Part shown: positions 24,975 through 34,576 of the stretch, in pieces
Layout of the letters: the number at the start of each line of letters is the position of its first letter
Position numbering within the stretch: the stretch's first letter is position 1
From: Variovorax sp. Root473
Lineage (GTDB): Bacteria; Pseudomonadota; Gammaproteobacteria; Burkholderiales; Burkholderiaceae_C
Assembly: GCF_001426505.1 (NCBI RefSeq)
Contig: NZ_LMEV01000002.1
Location: forward strand, 282,920-346,919
Length of the DNA stretch: 64,000 nt
Reading direction: 5' to 3'
Notes under the pieces: generated by a model
Database searches by the model: none
Told to the model about the DNA's origin: nothing
Seen by the model: only the letters and a program-made list of their open reading frames with translations
Position numbers and translations under genes: made by a program

Positions 24975-26690
24975 TCAGCGTTGCCGCCAGGCCTGCGTGC
25001 GCTTCAGCGCCCCATGCCCGGCCAGCGCGAACAGCCCCCGGCCGACAGCGGCCGTGAGCATGATGAGCGAAGCCATCGCGGCCGCCGGCGCCACGTCGCC
25101 GGCGTCGTCCATGTTGAGCACGGCGATGGCGGCCAGCGTGGTCTGCGGCGAATAGAGGAACACGACGGCCGACACGGTGGTCATCGCGTTGACGAAGAAG
25201 TAGCCGGCCACGTTGAGCACCGTGGGCAGCGCCACCGGCAGGTGCACGCGCCACAGCGTGCGCCAGAACGGCACGCCCATCGATTCGGACACCAGCTCGT
25301 ACTCGCGGTCGAGCTGGCGCAGCGCGGTGAGCGACGTGAGGTGCGCCACCGAGAAAAAATGCGCCACGGTGCAGACCACCAGAATCGACATGCCGCCGTA
25401 GATGCCGTGCAGCGGGTTCGAGGCCGAGTTGAAGAAGAAGATGTACCCCACGCCGAGCACCAGCCCCGGTACCGCCAGCGGCAGGTTGGCCAGCAGGTTC
25501 AGCAGCTCGCGCAGCAGGCCGAAGTGGCGCGGCTTCTCTACGAAGTAGGCCGACACGAAGGTGGCGAGCGCACCCGCCACGGCCGCGCACAGCGCCAGGC
25601 GCAACGAGTTGACATAGCTGCCCCAGCCGCCGCCATCCATGTTGCTGAAGTCGTAGTTCTTCAGCGTCGGCGTGAGCTTGTAGGGCCAGTAGCTGGCCAG
25701 CGAGGCGAACACGGCCATGCCGATCATCACGACGATGGCGAGGGCGGTGAGCGTGCAGAACACGAGCAGTGCGCGGTCGCGCGACTTCACCGGTTCCGGC
25801 TGATACGGCGTGGCGCGTGCCGACAGCGCCGCGGCCTGCTTGCGGCGCACGCGCCGTTCGACAAGAAACGACAGCACGGCCGGAATCAGCAGCACGAGGC
25901 CGACCACCGCACCCATCTGAAAATTCTGCTGACCGACCACCTGCTTGTAGATGTCGGTCGCGAGCACGCCCGTCTGGCCGCCCACGACCTTGGGCACGCC
26001 GAAGTCGGTGATGACCAGCACGAACACGACCATCGCGGCCACGATGAGGCCGTAGCGCGACGCCGGCAGCGTGACGGTGCGAAAGATGCGCCAGCGCGAG
26101 GCGCCCAGCGTCTGCGCCGCTTCGTACAGGCGCCCGTCCGAGGTGGCCATGGCGGTGGTAAGAATCAGCAGCGCATGCGGCAGCGTCCAGAACACCGAGC
26201 CGAGCACGATGCCCAGCGGGCCGTAGATCGACACGTCGCCCAGCAGCCCCTTGAACAGCCCCTGGTTGCCGAACAGGTAGATCAGGCTGATGGCCGGCAG
26301 CAGCGAAGGCGCAAGCAGCGGCATGAGCGCCACGGCGCGCAGCAGGCCCTTGGCGGGCATGCACGAGAGCGTGAGGCCGTAGGCGTACACGTAGGCGATG
26401 GCGGTGCAGAGCGCGGCGCTGATCATCGCGAGGCCGACGCTGTTGAAGGCCGACTGAACGAGCGCGGGGTTCTCGAAGTAGCGCACGAAATTCGTCAGAG
26501 CGACGAAGTTGCCGGCGCGGTCGTAGAAGCTCTGGCCGACCAACGCGCCGACGGGGAGCGCGACGATCACGACCAGCAGCAGCACGACGAGCCCTGCGGC
26601 GACGCCGGTGAGCCAGCGTTCGCGGTCGAAGTGGCCGGCACGCGGCATCGCCACCGGTCGGACGGCGATGGCGTCGGGAGAACTGCTCAT
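24975..26690 (-). CDS. ABC importer fused permease (2-aminoethylphosphonate / iron type)
   Basis: Inner-membrane permease of 571 residues made of two fused binding-protein-dependent transport domains (about 70-275 and 355-560), each with the EAA loop: YEAAQTLGASRWRIFRTVTLPA near 185-206 and YELVSESMGVPFWRTLWRVHLPV near 470-492. This fused FbpB-like layout occurs in ferric-ion importers and in the putative 2-aminoethylphosphonate PhnU-type permeases. It is the last gene of a three-gene operon, ten bases after the ATPase gene. Confidence 0.85.
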   Translation of the reverse strand: MSSSPDAIAVRPVAMPRAGHFDRERWLTGVAAGLVVLLLVVIVALPVGALVGQSFYDRAGNFVALTNFVRYFENPALVQSAFNSVGLAMISAALCTAIAYVYAYGLTLSCMPAKGLLRAVALMPLLAPSLLPAISLIYLFGNQGLFKGLLGDVSIYGPLGIVLGSVFWTLPHALLILTTAMATSDGRLYEAAQTLGASRWRIFRTVTLPASRYGLIVAAMVVFVLVITDFGVPKVVGGQTGVLATDIYKQVVGQQNFQMGAVVGLVLLIPAVLSFLVERRVRRKQAAALSARATPYQPEPVKSRDRALLVFCTLTALAIVVMIGMAVFASLASYWPYKLTPTLKNYDFSNMDGGGWGSYVNSLRLALCAAVAGALATFVSAYFVEKPRHFGLLRELLNLLANLPLAVPGLVLGVGYIFFFNSASNPLHGIYGGMSILVVCTVAHFFSVAHLTSLTALRQLDREYELVSESMGVPFWRTLWRVHLPVALPTVLNVAGYFFVNAMTTVSAVVFLYSPQTTLAAIAVLNMDDAGDVAPAAAMASLIMLTAAVGRGLFALAGHGALKRTQAWRQR

Positions 26691-26700
26691 GCGCGTCTTG

Positions 26701-27774
26701 TCAGCGCGCCAGGACCGACAGCGCGTGCAAAGGCAGCTGGATGTGCACCATGCTGCTCGGCACCAGCGGCTCTTCGCCGCCGCTGCGCGCATCGGCGGGC
26801 AACTCGGCTTCGATCTCGATGCCCAGCGGCTCGCAAGCCAGGCGCGCCGAGGTGCGGTTGCCGAAGAACTCGGTGTCCAGCAGGCGCGCGGCAAAACTGT
26901 TGGTGCCGAGTTCGGAGCCGAAACGCTTCACCACCACATGCTCGGGCCGGATGCCCACGGTGGCTTGCGAACCGACGCTGAGGTTGCCCGGTGCGCAGAG
27001 CAGCTCGCTGTCGCGCACGCGCACCTTGCCGTCGGCCAGCACCGTGGCGGGCAGCATGTTCATGCGGCCCACGAAACCCGCCGCGAAGCGGGTGCGCGGC
27101 TGGCGGTACAGCTCGTCGGGCGTGCCGGCCTGCTCGATGCGGCCGTTGTGCATCAGCACCACGCGGTCGGCCATCGAGAGGGCTTCTTCCTGGTCGTGCG
27201 TGACCATGATGGTGACGATGCCCAGGCGCTTCTGCAGCGCGCGGATCTCGCTGCGCAGCGTGGCACGCACCTGCGCGTCGAGCGCGGACAGCGGCTCGTC
27301 GAGCAGCAGCAGGCGCGGGTTGGGCGCCAGGGCACGCGCCAGCGCGATGCGCTGCTGCTGGCCGCCCGAGAGCTGCACGGGGTACTTGTCGGCATGTGCG
27401 GTGAGCCCGACGAGGTCGAGCATTTCGCGCGAGCGCTTGGCCATCTCGCGGGCCAGCGCACCCGTGGGGTGCAGGCCGTAGGCGATGTTCTGCGCTGCCG
27501 TGAGGTTGGGAAACAGCGCATACGACTGGAACACCACGCCGAAACCGCGCGCCGCGGGCGGCAGGCCCGCGATGTCCTGGCCGCCGAGCAGGATCTGCCC
27601 GCTGTCGGCGCGCTCGATGCCGCACACGATGCGCAGCAGCGTGGTCTTGCCGCAGCCCGAAGGGCCGAGCAGGCAGACGAACTCGCCGGGCTCGATGTCC
27701 AGGTCGATACCGTCGAGCACGCGCGTGGCGCCAAAGGACTTGCCGATGCCGCGAAGGGAAAGAAAGCTGGTCAT
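26701..27774 (-). CDS. ABC importer ATPase (2-aminoethylphosphonate / iron type)
   Basis: Cytoplasmic ATP-binding subunit, 357 residues. Walker A is GPSGCGKTTLLR near 37-48, the Q loop is FQSYALFPN, the signature is LSGGQQQR near 135, Walker B is LLLLDEPLSALD near 155 and the switch is THDQEEA. A C-terminal TOBE-like regulatory domain occupies about 245-350. It lies 22 bases downstream of the binding-protein gene and ten bases upstream of the permease gene. Ferric iron is an alternative substrate class for this subfamily (FbpC/PotA group). Confidence 0.87.
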   Translation of the reverse strand: MTSFLSLRGIGKSFGATRVLDGIDLDIEPGEFVCLLGPSGCGKTTLLRIVCGIERADSGQILLGGQDIAGLPPAARGFGVVFQSYALFPNLTAAQNIAYGLHPTGALAREMAKRSREMLDLVGLTAHADKYPVQLSGGQQQRIALARALAPNPRLLLLDEPLSALDAQVRATLRSEIRALQKRLGIVTIMVTHDQEEALSMADRVVLMHNGRIEQAGTPDELYRQPRTRFAAGFVGRMNMLPATVLADGKVRVRDSELLCAPGNLSVGSQATVGIRPEHVVVKRFGSELGTNSFAARLLDTEFFGNRTSARLACEPLGIEIEAELPADARSGGEEPLVPSSMVHIQLPLHALSVLAR

Positions 27775-27796
27775 GTGCGGCTGCCCGGAACCCCGA

Positions 27797-28831
27797 TCAC
27801 ATCGGCTTTTTTTCGGCCTTGGCGTCGTAGCGCTTCGACCATTCCGTCAGGATGCGGTCGCGATTCGCAGCGGCCCAGTTGAAGTCGTTCTTGGCCAGCA
27901 GCTTCTCGACGTCGCCCGGTACGAACTCGAGCTTTTCCTGGATGCCCGGCAGCGCGAGCACGGCGAAGTTCTTCGCGTACAGCGCGTTGGCCTGCTTCGT
28001 CACAGCCCAGTCGGCCAGGGCCTTGGCGGCGTCCTGCTTCTTGCTGGTCTTGAGGATGCCCGTGGCTTCCATGTCCCAGCCCAGGCCTTCCTTGGGCAGC
28101 ACGATGTCGATGGGCGCGCCGTCGCGCTTGGTCTTGTTGGCGCGGTATTCGAACGACATGCCCAGCGCGAACTCGCCGGCGCCCGCCTGGCGGCAAGGCT
28201 TGCTGCCCGACAGGCTGTACACGCCGATGTTCTGGTGCAGCGCGTCCATGTACTTCCAGGCCTTGTCTTCACCCATCATCTGGATCCAGCCCGACACCAT
28301 CAGGTAGCCGGTGCCAGAAGCAGCGGGGTTGGGCATGGTGATCTGGCCCTTGTAGACCGGGTTGGTCAGGTCGGCCCAACTGGTGGGCTTGGGCAGGCTC
28401 TTCTTCGTGGCTTCGGCGGTGTTGAAGCAGATGGCCGACGACCACACGTCCATGCCGACCCATTTGGGCGGGTTGGCCGTGTCGCGCATGGTGGGCTTGA
28501 TGGCCTCCAGGCCCTTGGGTGCGTAGGGCTGGAGCATGCCTTCCTTGTCCAGCAGCATCAGCGAGGTGGCGGCCAGGCCCCACACCACGTCGGCCTGCGG
28601 GTTGGCCTTTTCGGCCAGCAGCTTGGCGGTGACGATGCCGGTCGAATCACGCACGAACTTCAGTTCGATGGCGGGGTTTTCCTTTTCGAAGGCGGCCTTG
28701 TAGGCCTGCACCTGGTCGGCTTCGAGCGCGGTGTAGACCAGCAGCTCGGTGCGGCCCTGCGCCGATGCGGCGAAGGCCAGCGAGAACAGGGCGGCAGGCA
28801 AGGCGGCCCAACGGAGATGACGACACAGCAT
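27797..28831 (-). CDS. ABC importer periplasmic binding protein, probably for 2-aminoethylphosphonate
   Basis: Periplasmic solute-binding protein of 344 residues, first gene of the importer operon. The signal peptide ends near AASAQ (about 24). The mature start ELLVYTALEADQVQAYKAAFE is typical of the FbpA/AfuA-like class. The family-specific segments DSTGIVTAKLLAEK and GLGWDMEATGILK suggest the putative 2-aminoethylphosphonate-binding subgroup over iron-binding, since the consecutive iron-ligand tyrosines are not obvious. ATG 28831 has GAGGGA upstream. Substrate is inferred; no phosphonate-degrading gene (phnW, phnX) is in the window. Confidence 0.72.
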   Translation of the reverse strand: MLCRHLRWAALPAALFSLAFAASAQGRTELLVYTALEADQVQAYKAAFEKENPAIELKFVRDSTGIVTAKLLAEKANPQADVVWGLAATSLMLLDKEGMLQPYAPKGLEAIKPTMRDTANPPKWVGMDVWSSAICFNTAEATKKSLPKPTSWADLTNPVYKGQITMPNPAASGTGYLMVSGWIQMMGEDKAWKYMDALHQNIGVYSLSGSKPCRQAGAGEFALGMSFEYRANKTKRDGAPIDIVLPKEGLGWDMEATGILKTSKKQDAAKALADWAVTKQANALYAKNFAVLALPGIQEKLEFVPGDVEKLLAKNDFNWAAANRDRILTEWSKRYDAKAEKKPM

Positions 28832-28916
28832 GGGAGATCCCTCGGTGTAAGAACAGGCGATGTACGCAAAAAGAAAACACGGCCGGGGCCGTGAACGCAG
28901 CGATGCTCGCAGCGCT

Positions 28917-28938
28917 ATGTGACAAAGGTTTGTCACAT
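28917..28938. promoter_or_regulatory. perfect 22-bp palindrome, candidate operator of the importer operon
   Basis: Arms ATGTGACAAA and TTTGTCACAT are perfect reverse complements separated by GG. It lies 86 bases upstream of the binding-protein start and 152 bases before the divergent ABC gene. The arms contain TTGTCAC, like a Pho half-site, but inverted and not tandem. The outer TGTGA/TCACA are ten bases apart, not the six of a CRP site. It probably binds a dimeric regulator whose gene is not next to it. Confidence 0.65.
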
Positions 28939-29090
28939 GACACGGCCCTGCCACAACGCGGCCGTGGGTGTCGCACGGCTGTCATGCCGGCATGGGTGCA
29001 CCGAGTCGCCTTCAGCCCCGCTTAAGACGCACTTGTCTACGATGGGCGCCTCACGAGGTCCGGCGCCCCTGCGCCTGCGAGGAAATCCGC

Positions 29091-30905
29091 ATGTCATCTT
29101 CTGCTCCATCGCCCAACATCGCCGCGCGTGCCGGCGCGTTCGTCCAGGTCCTGCGCCGCGTGCTGCGGCTCGCGGCGCCCTACTTCAGTTCGGACGAAGA
29201 AAAATGGCGGGCGCGCCTCATGTTCGCGGGCATCGTGGCGCTGAACCTGGCGTACGTGTACGCGCTGGTGCTCTTCAACCAGTGGTACGGGCGCTTCTAT
29301 GACGGGCTGCAGAACAAGGATGCGGTGGTGTTCTGGCGCGAGATCCGCGTGTTCGCCTGGCTGGCCTTCTTCAACATCGCGATCCAGGTGGCGAAGTTCT
29401 ACCTGACGCAGCTGCTGCAGCTGCGCTGGCGCTCCTGGATGACCCGCCACTACCTCGGCCGCTGGATGGCCGACCGCACCTTCTATCACCTGGAACTGGC
29501 GCGCTACGCGCACGCCGACGGCGCCACGCCCGACAACCCCGACCAGCGCATCCAGGAGGACATGCAGATGTTCACCAACGCCACGATGACGCTGTCGATG
29601 GAAATCCTGAACGCGGTGGTCACGCTGCTGAGCTTCGTCGGCATTCTCTGGGGCCTGTCGGGCACCTTCGACCTGCCGCTGGGCGGCAGCACCTACCAGG
29701 TCGCCGGCTCGATGGTGTGGCTGGCGCTGGTCTATTGCGTGGTCGGCACGGTCGTCACGCACTTCATCGGCCGGCCGCTGATCGGCCTGAACTTCCGCCA
29801 GCAGCGCTTCGAGGCCGACTTTCGCCACCACCTGGTGCGCGTGCGCGAGTACAGCGAAGCCATCGCGCTGGACCGCGGCGAGACGGTGGAGCGCGGCCAG
29901 CTCGACACGCGCTTCGGCGCCGTGCTGCGCAACTACCTGCAGCTGATCAAGAAGCAGAAGAACCTGGTCACCTTCACCGCGATGTTCGGCCAGGCGTCGG
30001 TGATCTTTCCGTTCATCGTGTCGGCGCCGCGTTTCTTCAACGGCGCCATCCAGCTGGGCGCGCTGATCCAGATTTCATCGGCCTTCGACAAGGTGCAGGA
30101 ATCGCTGAGCTGGTTCGTCGCCAACTACGACCGCGTGGCCGTCTGGCGCGCCACCACTGACCGCCTGATCAGCTTCGACGACGCGATGCGCGCCCACGCG
30201 GCGCGCGACATCGCATTGCAACGCGACGACAACGCCGCCGCGCTGGACACCACCGACCTCACGCTCGCGCTGCCCAACGGCACGCAGCTGCTGGCCGGCG
30301 CCGCGCTGGCCGTGCGGCCCGGCGACAGCGTGCTGCTGCAGGGCCCGTCGGGCAGCGGCAAGTCCACGCTGTTTCGCACCTTCGCGGGCATCTGGCCGTT
30401 TGCGAGTGGCAAGGTGCAAGCCCCGGCCGACGCGGTCTTCATGCCGCAGCGCCCCTACCTGCCCGACGGCAAACTGCGCGAGGCGCTGACCTATCCGCAC
30501 CCGGCCACCGGCTTCAGCGACGACCAGCTGCGCCAGGCCCTGGTCGATGCGCTCTTGCCCGACCTGGTGAACCGGCTCGACGACAGCGATGCCTGGAGCC
30601 AGAAGCTCTCGGGCGGCGAACAGCAGCGGCTGGCCATCGCGCGGGTGCTGCTGAAGAAGCCGGCCTGGCTCTTCGCGGACGAAGTGACCAGCGCGCTCGA
30701 TGCACCGGCCGAAGCCGTGCTCTACCAGCGGCTGGCCGACACGGTGCGCGCGGGCGGCGGTGCGATGGTGTCGATCGCGCACCGTCCGGCGGTAGGCGAT
30801 TTCCATGGCCAGCGGTGGACGCTGGTGCCGCAGGACGAAAGTGCAGCCGGTGGCGCGCGCTACCGGCTCGATACCTCTACAGCGGCTCAGGCCGCAGCGA
30901 CGTAA
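29091..30905 (+). CDS. ABC transporter, SbmA/BacA-YddA-like fused permease and ATPase
   Basis: Membrane protein of 604 residues with an N-terminal membrane domain of about six helices (about 40-340), of the ABC_membrane_2 type shared by SbmA/BacA, YddA and peroxisomal ABCD transporters. A C-terminal ATPase domain follows: Walker [13 protein letters not shown] near 417-428, signature LSGGEQQR near 507 and Walker [14 protein letters not shown]. Diagnostic pieces are [16 protein letters not shown] near 61 and [13 protein letters not shown] near 148. Substrates in this group include peptides, vitamin B12-like compounds and fatty acyl groups; none can be chosen here. GAGGAAA precedes ATG 29091. 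Its last 19 bases overlap the 3' end of queC. Confidence 0.87.
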   Translation: MSSSAPSPNIAARAGAFVQVLRRVLRLAAPYFSSDEEKWRARLMFAGIVALNLAYVYALVLFNQWYGRFYDGLQNKDAVVFWREIRVFAWLAFFNIAIQVAKFYLTQLLQLRWRSWMTRHYLGRWMADRTFYHLELARYAHADGATPDNPDQRIQEDMQMFTNATMTLSMEILNAVVTLLSFVGILWGLSGTFDLPLGGSTYQVAGSMVWLALVYCVVGTVVTHFIGRPLIGLNFRQQRFEADFRHHLVRVREYSEAIALDRGETVERGQLDTRFGAVLRNYLQLIKKQKNLVTFTAMFGQASVIFPFIVSAPRFFNGAIQLGALIQISSAFDKVQESLSWFVANYDRVAVWRATTDRLISFDDAMRAHAARDIALQRDDNAAALDTTDLTLALPNGTQLLAGAALAVRPGDSVLLQGPSGSGKSTLFRTFAGIWPFASGKVQAPADAVFMPQRPYLPDGKLREALTYPHPATGFSDDQLRQALVDALLPDLVNRLDDSDAWSQKLSGGEQQRLAIARVLLKKPAWLFADEVTSALDAPAEAVLYQRLADTVRAGGGAMVSIAHRPAVGDFHGQRWTLVPQDESAAGGARYRLDTSTAAQAAAT

Positions 30906-31591
30906 CGCTCCCAGCCCTTCTTGCGCAGGTCGCAGGCCGGGCATTCGCCGCAGCCGTAGCCCCAGGCCTGGCGGTGTTCGCGGTCGCCGAGGTAGCAGGT
31001 GTGGGTTTCTTCGACGATCAGGTCGACCAGCGGCTGGCCGCCCAAGCGGTGGGCCAGCGCCCAGGTCTCGGCCTTGTCGATCCACATGAGCGGCGTCTCG
31101 ATGACGAGGCGGCGCTCCAGGCCGAGCGACAGCGCCAGCTGCATCGCCTTCATCGTGTCGTCGCGGCAGTCGGGGTAGCCCGAGAAGTCGGTTTCGCACA
31201 CGCCGGTGACGATCACCTGCAGCCCGCGCCGGTAGGCGAGCGCGCCCGCGAGCGTGAGGAACAACAGGTTGCGCCCGGGCACGAAGGTGTTGGGCAGGCC
31301 GTCGGCCTGCATGGCGAAAGCGACTTCCTCGGTGAGCGACGAGCCCCCGAGCTGGGCCAGCGCGGCCAGCGTGAGCACATGGTCTTCGCCCAGGCGGGGG
31401 GCCCATTCGGGAAAGCGCTCGCGGATCTTGTCGAGCACGGTGCCGCGCACGTCGAGTTCGACGCGGTGGCGCTGGCCGTAGTCGAAGCCCAGGGTTTCGA
31501 CACGCTGGTACTTGGACAGGGCCTCGGCCAGGCAGGTGGCCGAGTCCTGGCCGCCTGAAAAAAGAACGAGGGCGGTGGTGTGCAGGGGCAT
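30887..31591 (-). CDS. queC: 7-cyano-7-deazaguanine synthase
   Basis: Cytosolic ATP-dependent enzyme converting 7-carboxy-7-deazaguanine and ammonia into preQ0, a step to queuosine in tRNA. It has 234 residues. The PP-loop is [11 protein letters not shown] near 11-21, and the zinc cysteines are CYLG, then CGECPAC near the C-terminus (about 200-220). [12 protein letters not shown] and [13 protein letters not shown] match the family closely. ATG 31591 is used; a TTG nine bases upstream is possible. No other queuosine genes or an obvious preQ1 riboswitch are adjacent. It converges with and overlaps the ABC gene. Confidence 0.95.
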   Translation of the reverse strand: MPLHTTALVLFSGGQDSATCLAEALSKYQRVETLGFDYGQRHRVELDVRGTVLDKIRERFPEWAPRLGEDHVLTLAALAQLGGSSLTEEVAFAMQADGLPNTFVPGRNLLFLTLAGALAYRRGLQVIVTGVCETDFSGYPDCRDDTMKAMQLALSLGLERRLVIETPLMWIDKAETWALAHRLGGQPLVDLIVEETHTCYLGDREHRQAWGYGCGECPACDLRKKGWERYVAAA

Positions 31592-31678
31592 GTCCGTCAA
31601 CGGCGGGGCCGTTGTAGTGCAAATGCGCGATTTTCGCAGCCGATCGATGCTGCGGGCCGCCCCTGTTCTGCGGCGCTT

Positions 31679-32149
31679 CTAGAGAAAGCGCTCCAGCAGC
31701 TTGCGCGACGCGCGATCCAGCGCCTTTGCATCGGGAATGCGGAACTGCACGCCGTGCGCGCTCGCGATGAGCAGCGCGCCGCCTTCGAGCCGGCGGATGT
31801 CTTCCTCGGCCTTGAGCACGAAGCTGGTGTCGCCGCGGTCGGTGCCCACGGTCCAGGTGCTGGGCACGCCGAAGCTCGACACGCGATGCAGTTTCAGCAA
31901 CGTCGGCGCAAAGTCGCGCACCGCGAGTTCTTCGTTCAGCAGCGCCTGCGCCGGTGCGGGCAGCCGGTCGACGCGGTCGACCCACACGAGTTCGCGGCCT
32001 TCGCTGCCGACCAGCGACACGCCCTCGTTGGGCGCGCTCAGCGGAAACGCGCGCACCGGCGTCACGCCGACGTGGCGCTCGCCCTGCGCGTCGGTCAGCA
32101 CGAGGCGCCCGAAAGTGTCGCGTGCCAGTTCAAAGTTGTTGTTGCTCAT
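31679..32149 (-). CDS. DUF1854 protein of the cyanophycin locus
   Basis: A 156-residue soluble protein of the DUF1854 family, found beside cyanophycin synthetases in beta-proteobacteria. Family-like parts are FGRLVLTDAQGERHVGVTPVRAFPLSAP near 13-40, LLNEELAVRDFAPTLLKLHRVSSF near 89, and a C-terminal RIPDAKALDRASRKLLERFL. No signal peptide or membrane helix is seen. Its ATG shares one base with the stop codon of the ABC exporter gene (TGATG), so translation is coupled. Function is unknown; context links it to cyanophycin handling or to the exporter. Confidence 0.85.
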   Translation of the reverse strand: MSNNNFELARDTFGRLVLTDAQGERHVGVTPVRAFPLSAPNEGVSLVGSEGRELVWVDRVDRLPAPAQALLNEELAVRDFAPTLLKLHRVSSFGVPSTWTVGTDRGDTSFVLKAEEDIRRLEGGALLIASAHGVQFRIPDAKALDRASRKLLERFL

Positions 32150-34437
32150 CACACGTCCCCTGCCGGATGCGCGGCGTGGCTCACGGCCAGCGGCGCCTGG
32201 GCGTTGGCGCGCTCGTCGGCGGCGCCCTCGCTCACATCGTCTTCGTCGCCCTGGCGCAGCTGCGCCTGGTACAGGCGCCAGTAGGCGCCCTGCCTGGCCA
32301 TGAGCGCGTCGTGCGGCCCGACCTCGACCACTTCGCCGCGGTCCATGACCACGAGGCGGTCGGCCTTGCGCAGCGTGGACAAACGGTGCGCGATGGCGAT
32401 GGTGGTGCGGCCCTGCACGAGGTTGTCGAGCGCCTTCTGGATTTCCTTCTCGGTCTCGGTGTCGACGGCCGAGGTGGCCTCGTCGAGGATGAGGATGCGC
32501 GGGTCGATGAGCAGCGCGCGCGCAATGCTGATGCGCTGGCGCTCGCCGCCCGACAGGCCCTGCCCGCGTTCGCCCACCAGCGAGTCGTAGCCGTGCGGCA
32601 GGCGCAGGATGAAGTCGTGCGCGTGGGCCGCGCGGGCCGCTGCGACGACTTCTTCGCGCGTGGCATCGGGCTTGCCGTAGGCGATGTTCTGCGCGATGGT
32701 GCCGAAGAACAGGAACGGCTCCTGCAGCACCAGGCCGACGTGGCGGCGGTAGTCGGCCACGGCGAAGCGGCGGATGTCGGTGCCGTCGACCTTGATGGCG
32801 CCGTCCGTCACGTCGTAGAAGCGGCAGATCAGGTTGACCAGCGTGCTCTTGCCCGAGCCGCTGTGGCCCACGAGGCCGATCATCTCGCCGGGCTCGATGG
32901 TCAGGTCGAGGTCGTGGATCACCGCGCGCGAGCCGTAGCGGAAACCGAGGCCGCTCATCTCGATGCGGCCCTGCACGCGCTCCACCTTCACCGGGTTGGC
33001 CGGCTCGGGCACGTTGCTCACGTGGTCGAGGATGTCGAAGATGCGCTTGGCGCCGGCCGCGGCCTTCTGCGTGACCGAGACGATGCGGCTCATCGAGTCG
33101 AGCCGCGTGTAGAAGCGGCCGATGTAGGCGATGAACGCCGTGAGCACACCCACCGTGATGCTGCCGCGCGCCACCTGCCAGATGCCGAAGGCCCAGACCA
33201 CGAGCAGGCCGATTTCGGTGAGCAGCGACACGGTCGGCGTGAACAGCGACCAGGTGCGGTTGAGCTTGTCGTTGACCTGCAGGTTGTAGGCGTTGGCGAC
33301 GCGAAAGCGCTCGGCTTCGCGGCGCTCCTGTGCGAAGGCCTTGACCACGCGGATGCCGGGGATGGTGTCGGCCAGCACGTTGGTCACCTCGGACCACACG
33401 CGGTCGATCTTCTCGAAGCCGGTGCGCAGGCGATCGCGCACGACGTGGATCATCCAGGCGATGAAGGGCAGCGGCACCAGCGTGACCACGGCCAGCAGCG
33501 GGTTGATCGAGAACAGGATGACCGCCGTCATGACGATCATCAGCACGTCGTTCGCGAAGTCGAGCGCGTGCAGCGACAGGAAGACGTTGATGCGGTCGGT
33601 TTCCGAGCCGATGCGCGCCATGAGGTCGCCGGTGCGCTTGCCGCCGAAGTAGTCCAGCGGCAGGGTCAGCAGGTGTTCGTAGGTGGTGGTGCGCAGGTCG
33701 GCGCCGATGCGTTCGGACACCAGCGCCAGCAGGTAGGTGCGCGCCCAGCCGAGCCCCCAGCCGACCAGCGCCGCGATCAGCAGGCCGCCCAGGTAGAGGC
33801 CGACGCGGCCAGAGTCGATCTTCTGCCCGTTCTGGAACGGGATCAGGATGTCGTCCATCAGCGGGATGGTCAGGTACGGCGGCACCAGCGTGGCGGCCGT
33901 GGAAATGAGGGTCAGGACAAACCCGAGGATCAGCTGCTTGCGGTACGGACCGGCAAAGCGGCCCAGGCGCAGCAGCACCCAGGTCGAGGGCGGCGTTTGC
34001 AGTTCGGTGTCGGTGCCCTCGGCATCGAGGCCTTCGGGCCCCTCTTCTGTCGCCTTCGTGACAATCGGGGCGGCGCGCTGTCCGAACAGCTTGAGCAACT
34101 TGAGCGCCGCCGGCTGGCCGGCCAGCGTGTAGCGCCAGCGGGCGAGCTGTCCGGCGGGGCCGATGAGGTCGAGGGTTCCGACACCTGCATGGTCGGAAAG
34201 ACGCATTTCCAGGGCCTGATCGGAGAGTGGCCACTCACGCCATTCACCGCCCGGCTCCAGGGCCACGAGCCGCTGGTCGGTCAGGGCGACGAGGCCGGTG
34301 GCGAAGCGAAGTTGGTCGTCGAGGTCAACCGCAAGTGTTACCGAGACGTTTTCAGCGCCTGCGAGTCGGCTTTTCAGCACGCCTGAGACCGCCTCCGTTT
34401 CGCCCGCCTGGGCGCCGACTGGATCGTGATGTTGCAT
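32149..34437 (-). CDS. ABC exporter of the cyanophycin locus
   Basis: Half-size exporter-type ABC protein of 762 residues. An unusual soluble N-terminal domain of about 150 residues precedes the six-helix membrane domain (about 165-460) and the ATPase domain: Walker [14 protein letters not shown] near 530-542, signature LSGGERQR near 630, Walker B ILILDEATSAVD. It pairs with the DUF1854 gene and is divergent from the two cyanophycin synthetase genes, a known conserved grouping. The substrate is unknown; export of the polymer itself seems unlikely because cyanophycin granules are cytosolic. ATG 34437 is chosen; an in-frame ATG at 34485 has a better ribosome site (AAGGA) but the added codons include the very rare ATA. 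Confidence 0.87.
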   Translation of the reverse strand: MQHHDPVGAQAGETEAVSGVLKSRLAGAENVSVTLAVDLDDQLRFATGLVALTDQRLVALEPGGEWREWPLSDQALEMRLSDHAGVGTLDLIGPAGQLARWRYTLAGQPAALKLLKLFGQRAAPIVTKATEEGPEGLDAEGTDTELQTPPSTWVLLRLGRFAGPYRKQLILGFVLTLISTAATLVPPYLTIPLMDDILIPFQNGQKIDSGRVGLYLGGLLIAALVGWGLGWARTYLLALVSERIGADLRTTTYEHLLTLPLDYFGGKRTGDLMARIGSETDRINVFLSLHALDFANDVLMIVMTAVILFSINPLLAVVTLVPLPFIAWMIHVVRDRLRTGFEKIDRVWSEVTNVLADTIPGIRVVKAFAQERREAERFRVANAYNLQVNDKLNRTWSLFTPTVSLLTEIGLLVVWAFGIWQVARGSITVGVLTAFIAYIGRFYTRLDSMSRIVSVTQKAAAGAKRIFDILDHVSNVPEPANPVKVERVQGRIEMSGLGFRYGSRAVIHDLDLTIEPGEMIGLVGHSGSGKSTLVNLICRFYDVTDGAIKVDGTDIRRFAVADYRRHVGLVLQEPFLFFGTIAQNIAYGKPDATREEVVAAARAAHAHDFILRLPHGYDSLVGERGQGLSGGERQRISIARALLIDPRILILDEATSAVDTETEKEIQKALDNLVQGRTTIAIAHRLSTLRKADRLVVMDRGEVVEVGPHDALMARQGAYWRLYQAQLRQGDEDDVSEGAADERANAQAPLAVSHAAHPAGDV

Positions 34438-34576
34438 TGTGTTTATTTGACTCTTGCCCGTCGCGGGCCGCTGGGACCGCGTCATGGCGTCCTTGGTCGG
34501 GCGCCGATTCTGACCGATTGCCATGGGTGCGCTTGAAGGCGCCGTGGTGCTCGGCCAAAGCACATCGAACGTTTGC

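Noticed and set aside
24981-26981. 666-codon open frame opposite the importer permease
   Set aside because: Shadow frame, Arg/Gln/His-rich without motifs; the permease frame has clear transport domains.
28919-28936. CRP binding site at the palindrome
   Set aside because: TGTGA and TCACA are separated by ten bases where CRP needs six.
31592-31678. preQ1 riboswitch upstream of queC
   Set aside because: The 87-base leader shows no recognisable preQ1 pseudoknot pattern and is G/C-rich.
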